6,173 bases of DNA from Armatimonadota bacterium (GCA_014380985.1 JACMIU010000516.1:1-6173), one strand, 5' to 3'. Positions 1 to 5,577 are shown, counted from the first letter of the stretch. Made by a program: numbers and translations. The notes: a model not told the origin generated them from the sequence alone.

Positions 1-884
1 ACGATGAACGGTCGCACCGCGTTTAACACAACGGTAGGATCGGAGTAGTATTGGAACGTATCTTCCGAAATGCCCGTTCCGCTGTTGGCGGCGGCGGCTT
101 GATCGGTGACACGGCGACCGGTGCTAACACCGGGAAGCGAATAGATGGGTCCCGTATTCAAGCCGAGAATGTAGGCGATACCCGCCGAGTGCCGCGCTTC
201 GGTCGAGTGAATCGCCACCGCAGTTTGAACATACGCCTTATCGGTAGCCGTCGTGAAGTTCATAAAGCCCGCCGCGCCGAGATATGCCCGAACGCCGGTT
301 TCTTCCACGGCATAGATCAGTTCCAGAATCGAGCGCAGGTTGGCGGTGGTTCCCGCCGGGAGTTGGTAGCCACGCTGATTCGGTTGTGCGACCGGTGCGC
401 CGATTCGGGTGAGCTCGGTTCGCAGGAAGTCGCGGTGCGTCGCTTCCACATAGCCATACTGCGCCAGATACAAAAAGCCGATTTCGGCTTGCGTCGCGGT
501 CAGGTTGCCGGTAGCGATGGAGCGGGTGTAGGCTCCCACGGTTTCGCCGGTTCCGCTGTCCAACCCTTGCGTCAAGGGGCGACCGGACGCGGCGTTTAAC
601 GCTTGGCGGTACAGGTCGGCTTCGATGTCTTCCAACATCAGCGCATAGTTCAACACAACTTCGGTAGCGTTGCGACCGACCACGCCGGGGAAGTTCGTGT
701 TGTCGAAGAACCCGACGTTCAAATCGTTGTCGTTGTTGTCATCACCACCACAGGCGATGTTGGTTCCGGCAAGCATACCCGCCGCGGCGACCCCCAAACC
801 CGCCGCCGTCATGCGTGTAAAAAACGCACGGCGCGACACGGGGTTTCGACGAATCTCGTCGAGATCGTAAATCGTTTCGTTCAC
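1..884 (-). CDS. Tat-exported ferritin-like domain protein (partial, C-terminus cut by window edge)
   Basis: The minus-strand frame is open from a GTG at 884 to the window edge (294 codons). The start is supported by AAAGGA seven bases upstream. Residues 16-23 (VSRRAFFT) form a twin-arginine motif, followed by a hydrophobic Ala/Gly stretch to about 44, so export through Tat is likely. Cys45 and the acidic Asp/Asn linker after it resemble a lipoprotein anchor, but the residues before the Cys (NIAC) are a poor lipobox. From about residue 73 four helices fit the ferritin-like (Ferritin_2, PF13668-type) pattern. The likely di-iron ligands are E85/E88 in helix A, EATH (147-150) in B, E194/E195 in C and EARH (229-232) in D. 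Relatives of this family are often annotated as ferritin-like or desiccation-related, with no settled reaction. All expected carboxylate and His ligands are present, so metal binding is likely; substrate and role are unknown. The gene follows recJ on the same strand but probably has its own promoter. Confidence 0.88.
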   Translation of the reverse strand, partial: MNETIYDLDEIRRNPVSRRAFFTRMTAAGLGVAAAGMLAGTNIACGGDDNNDNDLNVGFFDNTNFPGVVGRNATEVVLNYALMLEDIEADLYRQALNAASGRPLTQGLDSGTGETVGAYTRSIATGNLTATQAEIGFLYLAQYGYVEATHRDFLRTELTRIGAPVAQPNQRGYQLPAGTTANLRSILELIYAVEETGVRAYLGAAGFMNFTTATDKAYVQTAVAIHSTEARHSAGIAYILGLNTGPIYSLPGVSTGRRVTDQAAAANSGTGISEDTFQYYSDPTVVLNAVRPFI

Positions 885-1061
885 AGACAATTCCTTTCGC
901 TCCGCGCACGGTTAAATGCGTCGGAGTAGTCACAGTTCAAGGAGAATACATATCGTCGTTTTTTGCTTTACAGCGACGCTGATATGCTTGTTCCCACTCA
1001 CGTAGTGTACCTAAACATGGCACGTTTTTTGCTAAGGCTACGTTTTCTTTGTCGCGGTTCG
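885..1061. other. Intergenic gap between recJ and the ferritin-like gene
   Basis: No convincing gene lies in this 177-base gap. It is clearly more AT-rich than the flanking coding DNA, with several A or T runs. It holds the candidate promoters for the ferritin-like gene and an 11-base odd palindrome (CAGCG-A-CGCTG, 971-981) that could be an operator half-site pair. I see no hairpin plus T-run after the recJ stop, so read-through from recJ into the ferritin-like gene is possible. Confidence 0.6.
911..940 (-). promoter_or_regulatory. Weak candidate promoter for the ferritin-like gene
   Basis: On the minus strand, TTGAAC (940 to 935) and TTTAAC (916 to 911) are separated by 18 bases and each matches the sigma-70 consensus at 4 of 6 positions. 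Transcription would start near 904, leaving a leader of about 20 bases that includes the AAAGGA ribosome binding site. A competing candidate is GGTACACT (1011 to 1004), which lacks a well-spaced -35 and would give a leader of about 110 bases. Confidence 0.3.
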
Positions 1062-2831
1062 TCACACGGTTGTTGGGCGAATGTCCTTGACGTGAAGATC
1101 CAGCGACGTATTGCCGTTCCACTCGTTGGGCTTCGGTCGGTAGGCGATGTCAACGCGGTCGCCGGGCAACAGCGTTTCGGCGACGGCACCGTTCTTGAAC
1201 CACACCGCCTTGCTGTTGCCCGCCATTCCCGGCAAGGAAAGCCACAGACTCAGCGTATTCGAGTCGGCTCCGACGCGCTTGACGCTGACCACGCGCACCC
1301 CCCGCGTCGCAAACGTCGGCTCTTCGTTGCCGCGCCCCCACGGCTCCAGCCTATCCAGTTCGTCCATCAGTTCCCATGTCAGGGCGCGACCGTCGGGGAT
1401 TTCGATGTCCACGGAAATCGTCGCGGACAGGTCGGACAAATCTATCGTGTCCGCCGCGAGCTCGTGCAGTTTGTCACGGAACGCCTCGAAGTGTGCGCCT
1501 TTAATGGAAACGCCCGCCGCCCCCGAATGCCCACCATAGCGTCCGAGCATCCCGCAGTCGGCGCACACATTCAGCGCGTTGAGCATATGAAACTCGCCAA
1601 AGCCCCGCGCCGAGCCGTGGTACTCGTCGCGCTCCTTGTTGTAGCCGAGCAGAATCACCGGGCGGTTGTACAAACCGACCAGATTACCCGCCGCCACTCC
1701 GATAAGACCGCTCCGCCATGCTTCGCCCGACAGCACCAACACGCGCCGGTCGGCGTTTTCGGGAAGCAGTGCCAGCACCGACGCCTCGGTCGTGATGCGG
1801 GTTTGCTCCTGTTTACGTAGTTTGTTCATTCCGACAAGGTCGGCGGTCAGTTGTTCGGCTTCGAGCGCGTCCCGCGTCGTCAGCAACCGAAACGCCAAGT
1901 CGGCATCACCCATGCGCCCTGCCGCGTTCAAAAGCGGACCGAGTTTGTAGCCGATGTCCTCCGCGGTAATAGTTGTGGCATTGCCAAGATCGTAATGCGC
2001 CAAAATCGCCTGAATGCCTTTTCGCTTCGACGACGCCAGCGCGGTCAAACCGTGCGTGACGAACAGCCGGTTTTCGCCGACCACGGGAGCCATGTCCTGC
2101 ACGGTTCCGAGGGCGACCAGATCGAGAAAATGGTGACGAAACGCGGTGCGGGCGGACGGGCGGACGCGCTCCGTCACGGCATCGAGGGTTTTGTAGGCGA
2201 CCGCCACCCCGACAAAATCGCGGAACGAAAGCGCGTCCGCAACATCGCGCACCGCGTCATCGTCGCGGTATGGATTGACAATCGCACAAGCGTCGGGAAG
2301 CGTTTTGCCGGGGCGGTGATGGTCGGTGACAACGACATCAATCCCCAGCGATTTGGCGAGTGCGACCGACTCAACGGCTTGAACCCCGCAGTCGGCGGTC
2401 ATGATGAGTGACGCCCCCGCGTCTTTTGCCCGCTGGACGCCCGTAGCCTGCAGATCGTAGCCATCCGAGCGACGCGGGACGTAGCCGACAACTTCCGCGC
2501 CGAGCGATTCGAGGGCGCGAACGCAAAGCGCGGCGGCGGTTACGCCGTCGGCGTCGTAGTCGCCGTGAACGAAAATCTTCTCCTTGTTCTGCACGGCGGA
2601 CGCGATTCGGTCAACGGCGGGTTCCATGCCGGGCAATCGGTACGGGTCGGACAGGTTGGCGACATCGGGCGACAGGAAAGCGCGGGCATCTTCGGGAGTG
2701 CGAACGCCGCGATTGATGAGTAGCGTCGCGGTAATCGGCGACAGGTCAAGGGCGCGAACAAGGGCATCTACGGCGGCTTGGTCGGGCGTGGCGATTTGCC
2801 ATTTTACGTTAGGGGAAGAAGCGTCATACAT
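1062..2831 (-). CDS. recJ: Single-stranded-DNA-specific 5'-3' exonuclease RecJ
   Basis: This 589-residue protein matches bacterial RecJ in length (E. coli RecJ is 577). RecJ degrades single-stranded DNA 5' to 3' in the cytoplasm during RecF-pathway recombination and repair. Visible motifs in order are VHGDYDADG (88-96), TADCG (145-149), the signature DHH (170-172), GTVQDMAP with D246, LNAAGRMGDA (301-310), the DHHA1 segment (AWRSGLIG 371-378, GGHSGAAG 433-440), and LEPWGRGNEEPTF (495-507) leading into the C-terminal OB-like domain. The Asp and His metal ligands of the DHH core all appear present. In the DHHA1 segment, the Trp-His-x-Gly that I recall from many RecJ proteins reads Trp-Arg-Ser-Gly. 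I chose the ATG at 2831: the frame stays open to 2966, but that extension runs into the divergent gene and lies upstream of the likely promoter. No clear Shine-Dalgarno precedes 2831. The gene is divergent from the Uma2 gene. Confidence 0.96.
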   Translation of the reverse strand: MYDASSPNVKWQIATPDQAAVDALVRALDLSPITATLLINRGVRTPEDARAFLSPDVANLSDPYRLPGMEPAVDRIASAVQNKEKIFVHGDYDADGVTAAALCVRALESLGAEVVGYVPRRSDGYDLQATGVQRAKDAGASLIMTADCGVQAVESVALAKSLGIDVVVTDHHRPGKTLPDACAIVNPYRDDDAVRDVADALSFRDFVGVAVAYKTLDAVTERVRPSARTAFRHHFLDLVALGTVQDMAPVVGENRLFVTHGLTALASSKRKGIQAILAHYDLGNATTITAEDIGYKLGPLLNAAGRMGDADLAFRLLTTRDALEAEQLTADLVGMNKLRKQEQTRITTEASVLALLPENADRRVLVLSGEAWRSGLIGVAAGNLVGLYNRPVILLGYNKERDEYHGSARGFGEFHMLNALNVCADCGMLGRYGGHSGAAGVSIKGAHFEAFRDKLHELAADTIDLSDLSATISVDIEIPDGRALTWELMDELDRLEPWGRGNEEPTFATRGVRVVSVKRVGADSNTLSLWLSLPGMAGNSKAVWFKNGAVAETLLPGDRVDIAYRPKPNEWNGNTSLDLHVKDIRPTTV

Positions 2832-2858
2832 AGTTTTCGGGCGGCGGACTTGATACGA

Positions 2859-2888
2859 ATTGTACCGTGCCGCGCCTGATAAGGGTAA
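2859..2888 (-). promoter_or_regulatory. Candidate recJ promoter
   Basis: On the minus strand TACAAT (2864 to 2859, within GGTACAAT) is a 5 of 6 match to the -10 box. TTACCC (2888 to 2883) is a weak -35 with an 18-base spacer. Transcription would start near 2852, about 20 bases before the recJ ATG, which favours the 2831 start over the longer open frame. Confidence 0.45.
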
Positions 2889-2916
2889 TCGGTAGCCCAA
2901 TGGCGAACCGGAAAAC

Positions 2917-2924
2917 GGTATAAT
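2917..2924 (+). promoter_or_regulatory. Consensus -10 box for the Uma2 gene
   Basis: A perfect TATAAT (2919-2924, in GGTATAAT) lies 25 bases before the ATG at 2950. No good -35 sits 16-18 bases upstream. Transcription from about 2931 would exclude the in-frame TTG at 2929 as a start and leave a leader of about 19 bases carrying AAGGG. TATAATA reads TATTATA on the other strand, so weak initiation towards recJ is also possible. Confidence 0.6.
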
Positions 2925-2949
2925 AGTCTTGGCACGAAAGGGCAAGAAA

Positions 2950-3579
2950 ATGGCAGCCGCAACCACTCCGATACCGAAGGACGCACTCTACACAAACGGC
3001 ACGAACGGCATCAGCGACACCCCGCACGTGATGACGTGGGACGAATACCTGAGCGAGCCAACCGTTTACCGCCGCTACGATATTGTGGAAGGAGTGCGTA
3101 TATTTACGTCTGCGCCGCTTGTAGGGCATCAAGAAATCAGTGCGAATGTGAATGATTTGCTACGCACCTATCAGAAGCGAACCGCTACGGGACGCACACT
3201 TTACGCCCCGTGCGACGTGCTGGTTCGGCGCGTTCCCCATATACAGGTGCGGCAACCCGACCTGCTTTTCGTCACCAACGACCGATTAGCGAGGCAACCC
3301 GATTACCGGACGGCAGGGTATTTATCGGTGACGCCGAACTTGGTGGTGGAAATCCTGTCCGACAGCGACCGGAGAAGCGTTGTCGCCGCGAAACTCGCCG
3401 ACTATTTCACGATTGGCGTAGATGAGATTTGGATAATTCGCCCTGAAGAGCGAACCGTTGACGTGTTGGTACGTAGCGTTGCCGACTACCAAACCGACGC
3501 GACGTATACCGAAACCGATGCCCTCATTTCGGCGATCCTGCCCGGCTTGTCCGCGCCGGTTGCGGGCATCTTCTCGTAA
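2950..3579 (+). CDS. Uma2-family (DUF820) PD-(D/E)XK nuclease-like protein
   Basis: This is a 209-residue cytoplasmic protein of usual Uma2 length. The ATG at 2950 was chosen because AAGGG lies seven bases upstream and the predicted transcript begins after the alternative TTG at 2929. Family landmarks in order are MTWDEYL (28-34), YDIVEGVR with E47 (43-50), the HQEI segment (60-63), RQPDLLFV with D104 (101-108), LVVEILSDSD with E134 (131-140), K148 in AAKLADY (146-152), and GVDEIWII (156-163). E47, D104, E134 and K148 are the likely active-site set of the restriction-endonuclease-like fold. In many relatives an Asp precedes the Lys by a few residues; here that stretch reads SVVAAK. The family is strongly expanded in Cyanobacteria, Chloroflexota and similar lineages, and its function is unknown despite the nuclease fold. 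The first 27 residues are a polar, probably flexible lead. The gene is single and bounded by a hairpin, with no toxin-antitoxin partner visible. Confidence 0.9.
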   Translation: MAAATTPIPKDALYTNGTNGISDTPHVMTWDEYLSEPTVYRRYDIVEGVRIFTSAPLVGHQEISANVNDLLRTYQKRTATGRTLYAPCDVLVRRVPHIQVRQPDLLFVTNDRLARQPDYRTAGYLSVTPNLVVEILSDSDRRSVVAAKLADYFTIGVDEIWIIRPEERTVDVLVRSVADYQTDATYTETDALISAILPGLSAPVAGIFS

Positions 3580-3587
3580 AAATCAGA

Positions 3588-3621
3588 CGGTAAGCGGGAA
3601 GGTTGCCCTCCCCGCTTACCG
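3588..3621 (-). terminator. Strong intrinsic terminator hairpin between convergent genes
   Basis: CGGTAAGCGGG (3588-3598) and CCCGCTTACCG (3611-3621) form a perfect 11-base-pair stem. Three more pairs can form inside it after one mismatch, closing on a four-base loop. Read on the minus strand it is followed within a few bases by a run of five T, so it should end the 3628-4648 operon. On the plus strand it follows the Uma2 stop by eight bases but has no T-run, so termination in that direction would be weaker. Confidence 0.85.
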
Positions 3622-3627
3622 TAGCGG

Positions 3628-3870
3628 TTACTTGACCGGTGCGACCGACGCAAGGGTTTTAGCAACCGGGGTTGCCTTCTTCGCAGTAGCGGCGACCGGT
3701 TTCTTGGCCTTGCTCACGGTATCGCAACAAGCCGCGCCGGGCTTGCAGCACGCCATGCCGCAACACGACACGGGTTTTGCCACATCGTCCTTAGCGAACG
3801 CGGACGATGTACCGGCGGCGCAGACGATAACAGCCGCGAAAAGCGCGGTTAAGAGGTTTTTTCGATTCAT
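3628..3870 (-). CDS. Small secreted protein with three Cys-Cys pairs and a Lys/Ala/Pro-rich tail
   Basis: I do not recognise a named family for this 80-residue protein. It has a clear Sec signal peptide: NRK at 2-4, a hydrophobic core at about 6-19, and a likely cut after SAFA (23-26). The mature part of about 54 residues carries three cysteine pairs at 36-37, 41-42 and 48-49 (spacing CC-x3-CC-x5-CC), then a basic low-complexity tail (54-80) of Lys, Ala, Val, Pro and Thr. AGGA lies seven bases before the ATG at 3870. The clustered cysteines suggest binding of a soft metal such as copper or zinc, or a knot of disulfides, in the periplasm or at the surface; this is inference. The basic tail could hold the protein to anionic envelope polymers. 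It is last in a probable three-gene operon, 96 bases after another Cys-rich secreted protein, and ends six bases before the terminator hairpin. Confidence 0.82.
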   Translation of the reverse strand: MNRKNLLTALFAAVIVCAAGTSSAFAKDDVAKPVSCCGMACCKPGAACCDTVSKAKKPVAATAKKATPVAKTLASVAPVK

Positions 3871-3966
3871 TTTGTGTTCCTAACAAACGGTGATTGGTCG
3901 GTGGACGGGTACGCGCCGTGAACAGTTGGGGCGCGGCGTCCGAAAAAGAGATACGTTGTGCGTAGG
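3871..3966. other. Gap between the two Cys-rich secreted genes
   Basis: This 96-base gap holds the AGGA ribosome binding site of the downstream gene at its 3870 end. I see no strong -10 box and no terminator hairpin, so co-transcription of the two Cys-rich genes is the simplest reading. Confidence 0.5.
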
Positions 3967-4410
3967 TTAGGCGAACGGGGGGGCGCGGGTCGGTGAGCCG
4001 CGAAGTAGCGCGGCGCGGGGCGCGGTTTCGTTCCCGGCGCGAAGGGTGACAAGGTTAGCCGCGAAAACGGGTGGCACAGGCGCGGCGACCAACGTTGCCG
4101 GAATCGTCACCGGTTCCGACACCGGCGAAAGAATCGCCGGGGTTTCGGCGCGTTCCGGCGCGGCGGTGATTTCACAGCAACAGCCGGTGGAAGGGCTTTG
4201 CACAGGGGCGAGTTGCGCTTCCTGCGGGTGGCAACAAGTCGGCGTTTGCGCTACCGGCTCCGGCGTCACCGCGCAGTGCGCCTCTCGCTCCGCCTGTTTC
4301 ATCGGGCAATCGGCACGAAATGCGGAAACCGACGGCGCGAAAAGTCCGCCGATAAACAGCAGAAGGGTAAGCCAAGCCCCGATTTTTCGCGTCCGTAACA
4401 TTACAACCAT
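3967..4410 (-). CDS. Secreted Cys-rich protein of unknown function
   Basis: This 147-residue protein has a signal peptide (RTRK at 6-9, hydrophobic core about 11-25, likely cut after SVSA at 27-30). The mature part holds seven cysteines (35, 46, 59-60, 77-79) in the first 50 residues, including a CC followed by His and a CCC. A Pro/Ala/Val-rich region follows, and then a C-terminus ending RGSPTRAPPFA. The pattern of signal peptide, scattered CC motifs and Pro-rich end recalls small uncharacterised envelope proteins seen in Acidobacteria-like bacteria, but I cannot name a family. Metal binding or disulfide chemistry is possible. Two starts are possible: ATG 4410, which lies 19 bases after the upstream gene and suits operon translation, and ATG 4401, which would begin almost at the 5' end of an mRNA made from the GGTACAAT at 4416-4409. 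Either leaves the signal peptide intact. Neither has a clear Shine-Dalgarno. Confidence 0.75.
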   Translation of the reverse strand: MVVMLRTRKIGAWLTLLLFIGGLFAPSVSAFRADCPMKQAEREAHCAVTPEPVAQTPTCCHPQEAQLAPVQSPSTGCCCEITAAPERAETPAILSPVSEPVTIPATLVAAPVPPVFAANLVTLRAGNETAPRAALLRGSPTRAPPFA

Positions 4411-4416
4411 TGTACC
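4409..4416 (-). promoter_or_regulatory. Candidate internal -10 box overlapping a start codon
   Basis: GGTACAAT on the minus strand has the same octamer as the recJ -10, and its last bases are the AT of the ATG at 4410. If active, transcription would begin near 4402, which removes ATG 4410 from the message and leaves ATG 4401 at or near the 5' end. No convincing -35 is present, so it could be chance. Confidence 0.3.
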
Positions 4417-4429
4417 ATCGGTCGCCGGT

Positions 4430-4648
4430 TTATCGTTCCCGCCGCGTTTCTTTGATAATTTCGTGCGCTTCCAAAATCTCCGCCATCTGGGCATACGGGT
4501 TGCGCTTGTTTTGCTCCGCTTCGGCTTTGAGTTTGGCATCCAAAGCGCGAATCTGTTTTAGTTTGCGCGACGCATTCCAGAGTAAGTAAACGATAATCGG
4601 CACACCGATAAGGTAAACCACGAGCCGGACGATTTCATAAGTAGTCAT
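4430..4648 (-). CDS. Small single-pass membrane protein with cytoplasmic helix
   Basis: This 72-residue protein has no family I recognise. Residues 7-24 form one hydrophobic helix (Val, Ile, Leu and Tyr with one Pro). A strongly charged region rich in Lys, Arg, Glu and Gln follows (28-49 and 56-72) and is likely helical or coiled-coil. The positive charge after the membrane segment points to an outside N-terminus and a cytoplasmic C-terminus. It is the first gene of a probable operon with the two Cys-rich secreted genes: 19 bases separate it from the next start. Its ATG at 4648 lacks a good Shine-Dalgarno. The coherent membrane-plus-charged-helix design and the operon position support a real gene; a membrane scaffold or partner for the secreted proteins is only a guess. 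Confidence 0.75.
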   Translation of the reverse strand: MTTYEIVRLVVYLIGVPIIVYLLWNASRKLKQIRALDAKLKAEAEQNKRNPYAQMAEILEAHEIIKETRRER

Positions 4649-4668
4649 AATTTCGAGTCGGCACGGGT

Positions 4669-4695
4669 TTGCCGCGCCGTTTCTTTTGGTATAAT
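4669..4695 (+). promoter_or_regulatory. Extended -10 promoter for the PAP2 gene
   Basis: TGGTATAAT (4687-4695) is a perfect TATAAT with the TG dinucleotide of an extended -10. TTGCCG (4669-4674) is a 4 of 6 -35 match, but at a short 15-base spacing, so the extended -10 probably carries the promoter. Transcription would start near 4702, giving a leader of about 60 bases. The core GTATAATAC is nearly palindromic (minus strand GTATTATAC), so the same site could also fire towards the small membrane gene at 4648. Confidence 0.65.
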
Positions 4696-4705
4696 ACGGC
4701 GCAAG

Positions 4706-4730
4706 CGGCGCGATAGGTTCGCCGTTTTTA
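4706..4730 (+). terminator. Small terminator-like hairpin at the start of the PAP2 leader
   Basis: CGGCG (4706-4710) can pair with CGCCG (4720-4724) across a nine-base loop, directly followed by TTTTTA. It sits only a few bases after the predicted transcription start. A five-pair stem is short, so attenuation is possible but unproven. Confidence 0.3.
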
Positions 4731-4761
4731 GCATATTTTAGCGGGACAGGCGAAACAAAAC

Positions 4762-5577
4762 ATGGGCTGGGGCAGTTTAGGACGACAATTAGCAGCAGGA
4801 GTCGGGCGGACGTTGGGCAATAGTTTGCGAAGGTATGTCGCGCCCGCGCTTCCGGTAATTGTGACTCCGGTCGCTATTGGCGCGGCGATGTCCGCCGCCG
4901 CACTCGCCTTGTTTTTCAATATCGCCGACGATGTGCGCGAGGACGAAGGTGTTTGGCGGTTCGACCACGACGGTTTGAAACTCGGTCTCGCGCTCCGCAA
5001 TCCGCGCCGCACCTTTTTAATGAACACGGCGTCCGCGCTCGCCCGCCCCGACATCATGACCGGCGTCGGCTTTTTCGCCCTGCTGGGCGCGTGGCAAATC
5101 CCGAAGTATCGCCCGCAGTGCCTTCTGCTCGCCGTGTCGCTGACCGGAGGCGGCATCATGATTGGCGGCATGAAAACGCGCTACGGTCGCGCCCGCCCGA
5201 CATTGATTGAGGCACTGGCAACCGAAGGCACGTTTTCGTTTCCGTCGGGACACTCGTTCATCTCGCTTTGCTTCTACGGCATCCTGACGTACTGGTGGTT
5301 CCGTACCACGACCGACTTCTTCAAGCGCGTCGCCGTTCTACTCGCGTCGGGGTCGGGAATCGCCTTGATTGGCGCGAGCCGCGTGTATCTGGGCGTTCAT
5401 TATCCGAGCGACGTGTTAGCCGGATACGCCGCCGCCGTGCCGTGGCTGACCGCGTGTTTAACGGCGTACCATCAGTACGAAAAGCGCGTTCAGGCGCACC
5501 TCTTGGAAGCACCGCCGGAGTTCGAGTACGAGGAGTTGCCGGGTTTTGACGCTCCGCGTCTGTTGCCCGCCGGTTAG
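4762..5577 (+). CDS. PAP2-superfamily integral membrane phosphatase
   Basis: This 271-residue protein carries the complete three-part PAP2 signature: KTRYGRARP (138-146), FPSGHS (160-165), and SR (206-207) with HYPSDVLAG (213-221). The catalytic set K138, R145, H164, R207, H213 and D217 is intact, so it should be active through a phospho-histidine intermediate. Hydrophobic segments near 29-53, 98-115, 119-136, 165-180, 188-205 and 215-235 fit a six-pass inner-membrane protein with the active site facing outwards. The likely substrate is a lipid phosphate, either phosphatidic acid or undecaprenyl pyrophosphate (BacA/UppP-like carrier recycling); sequence alone does not decide. The C-terminus (about 249-267) is an acidic, Pro-rich tail. 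The only upstream purine run (AGG) lies 11 bases before the ATG, so the ribosome binding site is weak. A strong extended -10 promoter precedes it and the DUF4385 gene follows after 32 bases. Confidence 0.92.
   Translation: MGWGSLGRQLAAGVGRTLGNSLRRYVAPALPVIVTPVAIGAAMSAAALALFFNIADDVREDEGVWRFDHDGLKLGLALRNPRRTFLMNTASALARPDIMTGVGFFALLGAWQIPKYRPQCLLLAVSLTGGGIMIGGMKTRYGRARPTLIEALATEGTFSFPSGHSFISLCFYGILTYWWFRTTTDFFKRVAVLLASGSGIALIGASRVYLGVHYPSDVLAGYAAAVPWLTACLTAYHQYEKRVQAHLLEAPPEFEYEELPGFDAPRLLPAG

Noticed and set aside
118..133. Inverted repeat CCGGTG-CTAA-CACCGG in the ferritin-like gene
   Set aside because: It encodes an ordinary part of the protein (around GVSTGRR), is short, and such GC stems are expected by chance here.
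51..929. Plus-strand open frames opposite the ferritin-like gene
   Set aside because: They are antisense shadows. The minus-strand frame has a Tat signal and full ferritin-like motifs, while the plus-strand products show no family features.
937..1122. Possible 61-codon minus-strand gene overlapping the recJ end
   Set aside because: It overlaps the recJ 3' end out of frame, has no ribosome binding site, and its composition follows the non-coding AT-rich gap. It is more likely chance.
2929..2949. TTG start for the Uma2 gene, seven codons upstream of the ATG
   Set aside because: The TTG lies only five bases after the consensus -10 box, so it would fall upstream of or at the transcription start. 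The ATG at 2950 has a well-spaced AAGGG.
2832..2966. Upstream extension of the recJ frame by 45 codons
   Set aside because: The added residues do not look like a RecJ N-terminus, they overlap the divergent Uma2 gene and its promoter, and the likely recJ transcript begins near 2852.
4122..4140. Inverted repeat CCGGCGA-AAGAA-TCGCCGG inside the Cys-rich gene
   Set aside because: It is a perfect 7-base stem, but it lies in GC-rich coding DNA rich in CCGG words and has no T-run, so it is not supported as a terminator or regulator.
4411..4539. N-terminal extension of the Cys-rich secreted protein by 43 codons
   Set aside because: It would overlap the small membrane protein gene and bury the clear signal peptide behind a basic stretch that has no family features.
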